Shown here piece by piece: positions 49,112 to 54,194 of a DNA stretch of 54,194 nucleotides. The DNA comes from Roseateles sp. (GTDB lineage: Bacteria; Pseudomonadota; Gammaproteobacteria; Burkholderiales; Burkholderiaceae). The notes below the pieces were generated by a model that worked only from the letters and a program-made list of their open reading frames with translations, was not told the origin of the DNA and did no database searches. A program made the translations under genes and the position numbers. Numbering within the stretch: the stretch's first letter is position 1; the number at the start of each line of letters is the position of its first letter. Location of the stretch: assembly GCA_019232985.1 (NCBI GenBank), contig JAFAMW010000023.1:1-54194 (forward strand), read 5' to 3'.

Positions 49112-51657
49112 GGTGTGGCGGTCAAATTCGCGGCGACCCCGGGCTGTGCGTCGGGACGCGCGATGTCAACGGGGATGGTGAAGGCGAACCTGCACCCTAC
49201 GACAGCGGCGCCATTGTAGAGGTTCTCGGCCTTGATCCGGCCCTGGTGGGACTCGACGATGGATCGGCACAAACCCAGGCCAATGCCCAATCCATCGGTC
49301 TTTGTCGAGAAGAAGGCCTCGTACATCCGCGTCAGGACTTCCTCGGGCAGACCCGGTCCCATGTCGGTCACGCTGAACTCGACATGGCCGCCGAGCTCGG
49401 GCGTGTGCTTGGGCACGACGCGCAGCTCGATATGCCGGCGCGACGCGGGCAGCGACGCGTTGTCGATCGCCTCGGCCGCGTTCTTCAGCAGGTTCATCAG
49501 CACCTGCTCGATCAGGATCGGATCGACGAGTAGCAGCGGCAGGCGCTGCGCGACATAGGTGTGCAGCTGGACGCTGCGCCGGCGCAGCTCGAAGCCCGCG
49601 AGGTCGACCGCGTCCTCGACGATCTCGGCCGCGTTCGCGGCCTGGCGCTGCGGCTCGCTGCGCTTCACGAAGTTGCGGATGCGGTGAATGATCTGGCCCG
49701 CGCGCTGCGCCTGCTTGGCGGTCTTCTCGAGCGCGGCGAGCAGGTCCTCGCGCTGGATCGACTCGGTCTTCACGCGCGAGACCATGCCGTTGCAGTAATT
49801 GGTGATCGCGGTCAGCGGCTGGTTGAGCTCGTGCGCGACGCTCGACGCCATCTCGCCCATGGTCATCAGGCGGCTCGTCACGGCGGCCTTCTCGGCCTGC
49901 TGGGCGGCCTGGGCCTCGGCGCGGCGGCGCACCGTGATGTCGGTCGCGATCAGCATCTGGGCGAGCCGGCCGTCGGTCCATTGCAGGTAGCGCGAGCGCA
50001 CGTCGAACCAGCGCTCGAGCGACTCGACGAAGACCTCGCGCGGGTCCGAGCCCGGCGCGTCGGCGAGCGGCGCGGGGCTGAGCGTGCCGAACTCGTCGAT
50101 CTCCTCGGGCGGCTCCTCGGGCGCGTGGCTCAGCGAGCCGCCCGCGAGCAGCGCGTGGCCGCCCGGGTCGGCGCCGAACCACAGCCGGTAGCTGCGGTTC
50201 GCGAACAGCAGCTCGCTGCTCTGCACCGACAGCACCGACACGGCCGCGTCGAGGCCCTCGAGCACGGTCGTGAAGCGCTCGTGCGAGGCCGACAGCTGGT
50301 CGCGCACGCGCTTGGCCTCGGTGATGTTCGTGATCGACGCCATCCAGCCGCTCTGCTTGCCCTTGGTGTCGACGAGCGCCGACACGTACATGCGCGCGTC
50401 GAACACCGTGCCGTCCTTGCGCATGACCTTGACCTCGGCGCCGCCGGCCGGGCTGCGGCCCTGCACCTCCTGCTGCTGCAGGCGCGCGTTCTCCTCGTGG
50501 CGATCGGGCGGCCAGTAGGGGTAGGGCGGCTTGCGGCCGATCAGCTCGGCCTCGGAGAAGCCCGTCATCGCGCAGAAGGCCGGGTTCACGTAGGTGATGC
50601 GCGACTCCATGTCCATCGCGCGCATGCCGGTCAGCATGGAGTTTTCCATCGCGCGCCGGAAGTTCATCTCGCTCGTCAGCGCGTTCTGGATCTGCAGGCG
50701 CCGGCGCATGTGGCGCCAGGTGCCGAGCAGCATCCACACGGTCAGCGCCGACAGCGCGACGACGAGCCAGAACAGCGTGTTCGAGATCAGCCCGGCCGAG
50801 GTCCGGTAGCCCTCGCCGCGCAGGATCAGGCCGTTCAGCGCGGGCGCGAACGGCACCTCGTGGGTGATCGTGTGGCGCAGCAGGTGCTTGCCCGGCATCG
50901 GCGTGACCGTGCTCGTGATCGCCTGGTCGTTCGCGTCGACGACGGCGATCGGGTGGCGCGTCGCGACCTCGGCGGGCACCGCGTGGCGCAGCAGCGCCTC
51001 GACCGAGTACTCGGCGATCACGACGCCGGCGAAGCCGTTGCGGTCGAGCAGCGGCACCTGGAGCTGGAACACCATCACGCCGTTGATGTCGGCGAACGCG
51101 CCCGAGTAGCTCGGCTGGTGGCGGTCGCGCGCGGCCTCGAACGCGAGCTCGGCCGCGCTCGAGCGCTGCGCGAGCGGCAGCGAGGGGTCGGCGCCGGCCG
51201 GCGCGCCGGCCTCGGCCTCGTAGCCGGGCAGCGCGACGAAGGACTTGCGCTCGCGGTGCGGGCCGATCCAGTCGAGCTGGACGAGGTCCGGGCGGTCGCG
51301 CATCAGCACCTGGGCCTGGAGCGCGAAGTCGCGCGGGTCGATCGCGTGCGTGACGACCTCGCGCGCGAGCCGCGCGAGCTGCTCCTGGTCTTCGGTCAGG
51401 CGCAGGCGGATCTGCTGCTGGGCGATCTCGGTGTCGCGCGTGACCGACTCGACCTCGCTCGCGATTTCCTCGTTGCGCAAATACCAGAACGCCGAAATGA
51501 TCGCGGCGAGGAACAGCAGCACCGAGATCAGCGGGCCCAGCGTCGCGAAGCGATCCTGGCGCGCCGGCGACTGGCTGCGCCACCAGGACGCGGCGAGTCT
51601 TTTGAGGGGGCGCAGCACGCTGGCCGCGGTCAGGGACGTGGTGATGGGAGGCGGCAT
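49108..51657 (-). CDS. PAS-domain membrane sensor histidine kinase
   Basis: An 849-residue kinase from an ATG at 51657. TM1 is near residue 42 (TLGPLISVLLFLAAIISAFWYL), followed by a periplasmic domain of about 230 residues, and TM2 near 300 (TLFWLVVALSALTVWMLLG). PAS1 is at about 335-455, with PYPYW and ASITNITEAKR; a second PAS-like region is at about 460-600. HisKA has VAHELNQPLTAITNYCNGM. HATPase_c has MNLLKNAAEAI, TDMGPGLP and GLGIGLGLCRSIVESHQG. The architecture is that of DctS/FixL-like kinases. The signal is unknown. Divergent from aceE across 195 bp. Confidence 0.92.
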   Translation of the reverse strand: MPPPITTSLTAASVLRPLKRLAASWWRSQSPARQDRFATLGPLISVLLFLAAIISAFWYLRNEEIASEVESVTRDTEIAQQQIRLRLTEDQEQLARLAREVVTHAIDPRDFALQAQVLMRDRPDLVQLDWIGPHRERKSFVALPGYEAEAGAPAGADPSLPLAQRSSAAELAFEAARDRHQPSYSGAFADINGVMVFQLQVPLLDRNGFAGVVIAEYSVEALLRHAVPAEVATRHPIAVVDANDQAITSTVTPMPGKHLLRHTITHEVPFAPALNGLILRGEGYRTSAGLISNTLFWLVVALSALTVWMLLGTWRHMRRRLQIQNALTSEMNFRRAMENSMLTGMRAMDMESRITYVNPAFCAMTGFSEAELIGRKPPYPYWPPDRHEENARLQQQEVQGRSPAGGAEVKVMRKDGTVFDARMYVSALVDTKGKQSGWMASITNITEAKRVRDQLSASHERFTTVLEGLDAAVSVLSVQSSELLFANRSYRLWFGADPGGHALLAGGSLSHAPEEPPEEIDEFGTLSPAPLADAPGSDPREVFVESLERWFDVRSRYLQWTDGRLAQMLIATDITVRRRAEAQAAQQAEKAAVTSRLMTMGEMASSVAHELNQPLTAITNYCNGMVSRVKTESIQREDLLAALEKTAKQAQRAGQIIHRIRNFVKRSEPQRQAANAAEIVEDAVDLAGFELRRRSVQLHTYVAQRLPLLLVDPILIEQVLMNLLKNAAEAIDNASLPASRRHIELRVVPKHTPELGGHVEFSVTDMGPGLPEEVLTRMYEAFFSTKTDGLGIGLGLCRSIVESHQGRIKAENLYNGAAVVGCRFAFTIPVDIARPDAQPGVAANLTATP

Positions 51658-51697
51658 GACGGGCGAATTATCGCGTCGGCCCCGACCCGCTTGCGGC

Positions 51698-51711
51698 GTG
51701 ACCTGGATCAA
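51698..51711. promoter_or_regulatory. FNR/ANR-like half-perfect box
   Basis: GTGACCTGGATCAA resembles the FNR/ANR consensus TTGAT-N4-ATCAA: the right half is perfect and the left half matches 3 of 5. It lies 41 bp upstream of the kinase ATG in the gap shared with aceE. Could link this region to oxygen status; chance occurrence is not excluded. Confidence 0.3.
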
Positions 51712-51852
51712 GAAAATTCACAATATGAAATCAACTCGCACGATTTGGAATTACCGGCGGGCTGTGCGACACTGCGCCGGCCTGCGCGTCAGCGCGCGCC
51801 ATCCCTCATACGAACAGGGCGTCAAATAGGCGCCCGCAGCCAGGAGACCCGC

Positions 51853-54194
51853 ATGTCCGCTCAACCCACGAGCTTTCTCGGTGCCAGCGCGAACGACACC
51901 GACGCCCAGGAAACCCGCGAATGGCTCGACGCGCTGTCGGCCGTGCTCGGCGAGGAGGGCAAGGAGCGCGCCCATTTCCTGCTCGAGACCCTGATCGACC
52001 ACGCGCGCCAGGCCGGCATCGACGTGCCGTTCTCGGCCAACACGGCCTATATCAACACCATCCCGCCCGAGCAGGAAGCCCATTGCCCGGGCAACATCCC
52101 GATCGAGAAGCGCCTGCGCGCCTATATGCGCTGGAACGCCATGGCCATGGTCGTGCGCGCGAACCGCCTGAACCCCGACGACGGCGGCGACCTCGGCGGC
52201 CACATCGGCTCGTTCGCCTCGGTGGCCAGCATGTTCGGCGCCGGCTTCAACCATTTCTGGCACGCCGCGAGCGAGAACCACGGCGGCGACCTGCTCTATA
52301 TCCAGGGCCATAGCGCGCCCGGCATCTACGCCCGCGCCTACCTCGAGGGCCGCCTCAGCGAAGACCAGCTCGACAACTTCCGCCAGGAGGTCGACGGCCG
52401 AGGCCTGTCGAGCTACCCGCACCCGAAGCTGATGCCGAACTTCTGGCAGTTCCCGACGGTGTCCATGGGCCTGGGCCCGCTGATGGCGATCTACCAGGCG
52501 CGCTTCCTCAAGTACCTGCACGCGCGCGGCATCGCCGACACCGCGAACCGCAAGGTCTGGGTGTTCTGCGGCGACGGCGAGATGGACGAGCCCGAATCGC
52601 TCGGCGCGATCGGCCTGGCCGCGCGCGAGAACCTCGACAACCTCGTGTTCGTCATCAACTGCAATCTGCAGCGCCTCGACGGCCCGGTGCGCGGCAACGG
52701 CAAGATCGTGCAGGAGCTCGAAAGCGAGTTCCGCGGCAGCGGCTGGAACGTCATCAAGCTGCTGTGGGGCAACGGCTGGGATGCCCTGCTGGCCCGCGAC
52801 ACCTCGGGCAAGCTGCGCCAGCTGATGATGGAAACGCTGGACGGCGACTACCAGGCCATGAAGGCCAACGACGGCGCGTTCGTGCGCAAGAACTTCTTCG
52901 GCAAGTACCCCGAGACGCTCAAGCTCGTCGAGCACATGAGCGACGAGGAGGTCTTCGAGCTGCGCCGCGGCGGCCATGAACCGTCCAAGGTCTACGCCGC
53001 GTTCCACAAGGCCAACGAGCACAAGGGCGAGCCGACGGTGCTGCTCGTCAAGACCGTCAAGGGCTACGGCATGGGCAAGGCCGGCGAGGGCAAGAACACC
53101 GTCCACCAGACCAAGAAACTGACCGACGAGGACATCCGCTACATCCGCGACCGCTTCAACATCCCGGTGCCGGACAGCGAGCTCGCCAAGATCCCGTACT
53201 ACAAGCCGGCCGACGACACGCCGGAGATGAAGTACCTGCACGAACGCCGCAAGGCGCTCGGCGGCTACCTGCCGCAGCGCCGCCCCAAGGCCGACGAGAG
53301 CTTCACCGTGCCCTCGCTCGAGACCTTCAAGGCCGTGCTCGAGCCGACCGCCGCGGGCCGCGAGATCTCGACGACCCAGGCCTATGTGCGCTTCCTCACG
53401 CAGCTGCTGCGCGACCCGGCGCTGGGCCCGCGCGTCGTGCCCATCCTCGTCGACGAGGCGCGCACCTTCGGCATGGAAGGCCTGTTCCGCCAGATCGGCA
53501 TCTACAACCCCAAGGGCCAGCTGTACACCCCGGTCGACAAGGACCAGGTCATGTACTACCGCGAGGACAAGGCCGGCCAGATCCTCCAGGAAGGCATCAA
53601 CGAGGCCGGCGGCATGGCCTCGTGGATCGCCGCGGCGACGTCGTACTCGACGAACAACCGCGTGATGATCCCGTTCTACGTCTACTACTCGATGTTCGGC
53701 TTCCAGCGCATCGGCGACCTGGCCTGGGCCGCCGGCGACATGCAGGCGCGCGGCTTCCTGCTCGGCGGCACCTCGGGCCGCACGACGCTCAACGGCGAAG
53801 GCCTGCAGCACGAGGACGGCCACAGCCACATCCTCGCCGGCACGATCCCGAACTGCGTGAGCTACGACCCGACCTTCGCGCACGAAGTGGCGGTGATCAT
53901 GCATCACGGCCTCAAGCGCATGGTCGAAAACCAGGAAAACGTGTTCTTCTACCTCACCCTGCTCAACGAGAACTACCCGATGCCGGGCCTCAAGGCCGGC
54001 ACGGAAGAGCAGATCCTCAAGGGCATGTATTTGCTCGAAGAGGCGGCACAGCACCCGCTCACCGTCAACCTGCTCGGCTCCGGCACCATCCTGCGCGAAA
54101 GCCAGGCCGCCAAGAAGCTGCTGGAAGAAGAGTGGGGCGTGGGCGCCAACGTGTGGAGCTGCCCGAGCTTCAACGAGCTGGCCCGCGACGGCAT
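51853..54194 (+). CDS. aceE: Pyruvate dehydrogenase E1 component, homodimeric (3' end beyond window)
   Basis: 780 codons visible from an ATG at 51853, with AGGAGA about 8 nt upstream; the usual length is near 890-900, so about 110 residues are missing at the right edge. N-terminal ETREWLDALSAVLGEEGKERA is typical of AceE. The TPP/Mg motif is GDGEMDEPESLGAIGLAARE, then NLVFVINCNLQRLDGPVRGN (about 235-280). The transketolase-like middle has DEARTFGMEGLFRQIGIYNP and YYSMFGFQRIGD. It decarboxylates pyruvate and acetylates the lipoyl group of E2; it uses TPP, the same cofactor sensed by the riboswitch at 10119-10250. Confidence 0.97.
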   Translation, partial: MSAQPTSFLGASANDTDAQETREWLDALSAVLGEEGKERAHFLLETLIDHARQAGIDVPFSANTAYINTIPPEQEAHCPGNIPIEKRLRAYMRWNAMAMVVRANRLNPDDGGDLGGHIGSFASVASMFGAGFNHFWHAASENHGGDLLYIQGHSAPGIYARAYLEGRLSEDQLDNFRQEVDGRGLSSYPHPKLMPNFWQFPTVSMGLGPLMAIYQARFLKYLHARGIADTANRKVWVFCGDGEMDEPESLGAIGLAARENLDNLVFVINCNLQRLDGPVRGNGKIVQELESEFRGSGWNVIKLLWGNGWDALLARDTSGKLRQLMMETLDGDYQAMKANDGAFVRKNFFGKYPETLKLVEHMSDEEVFELRRGGHEPSKVYAAFHKANEHKGEPTVLLVKTVKGYGMGKAGEGKNTVHQTKKLTDEDIRYIRDRFNIPVPDSELAKIPYYKPADDTPEMKYLHERRKALGGYLPQRRPKADESFTVPSLETFKAVLEPTAAGREISTTQAYVRFLTQLLRDPALGPRVVPILVDEARTFGMEGLFRQIGIYNPKGQLYTPVDKDQVMYYREDKAGQILQEGINEAGGMASWIAAATSYSTNNRVMIPFYVYYSMFGFQRIGDLAWAAGDMQARGFLLGGTSGRTTLNGEGLQHEDGHSHILAGTIPNCVSYDPTFAHEVAVIMHHGLKRMVENQENVFFYLTLLNENYPMPGLKAGTEEQILKGMYLLEEAAQHPLTVNLLGSGTILRESQAAKKLLEEEWGVGANVWSCPSFNELARDG

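Overview
The window is chromosomal DNA from a high-GC betaproteobacterium, most likely of the order Burkholderiales. This is inferred from the gene families and order, not from any search. The supporting marks are a phasin (PhaP) gene, a cys cluster with a DUF934 gene and an APS-type CysH, two DctS/FixL-like sensor plus FixJ-type regulator pairs, and a tauE-cysI-DUF934-cysH-cysD-cysN-cobA order. Coding density is high. Very high GC produces long open frames opposite nearly every real gene; these are shadows and are left out. No rRNA, insertion sequence, phage or CRISPR array was seen.

Layout. 1-7.6 kb: MFS transporter (cut by the left edge) with divergent TetR; a solute-binding protein; two response regulators (an excisionase-HTH/receiver protein and a receiver/Hpt protein); a GT4 glycosyltransferase; a LysR/MFS divergent pair. 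7.6-7.9 kb: two tandem identical tRNA-Asn(GTT) genes with a promoter and terminator. 7.9-10.3 kb: a TonB-dependent receptor of the siderophore-receptor type preceded by what reads as a TPP (thiamine pyrophosphate) riboswitch, which suggests a thiamine-related ligand. 10.3-14.0 kb: a secreted Gly/Ala/Ser protein with 11-residue repeats and a secreted subtilase, both predicted to begin GLLGGG after signal cleavage, divergent from an ECF sigma factor and its anti-sigma factor. 14.0-22.3 kb: assimilatory sulfur cluster on the minus strand (TauE, CysI, DUF934, APS reductase, CysD, CysN, SUMT), followed by a 7Fe ferredoxin and a ferredoxin-NADP reductase.

22.4-30.1 kb: ornithine cyclodeaminase with divergent Lrp regulator and a clear palindrome, a 2OG-Fe(II) oxygenase, a patatin-like lipoprotein, a DctS/DctR-like two-component system divergent from a lone TRAP binding protein DctP, and a LON-domain protein. 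30.1-36 kb: hipBA toxin-antitoxin, phasin with a twice-repeated operator-like motif around its promoter, nitroreductase, 2-hydroxyacid dehydrogenase, RmuC. 35.9-43.7 kb: M16 peptidase and a branched-chain amino-acid type ABC transporter in which LivM and LivG are one polypeptide. 43.7-54.2 kb: SDR dehydrogenase, oligopeptidase A, a HepT/MntA toxin-antitoxin operon with an extra small first gene and a 20-bp palindrome, FolD, a second PAS kinase/FixJ pair, and aceE (cut by the right edge).

Most noteworthy: the TPP riboswitch on a TonB receptor, the sigma/anti-sigma/subtilase/repeat-protein module with a shared mature N-terminus, the phasin promoter bracketed by inverted copies of one motif, and the three-gene MntA/HepT operon.
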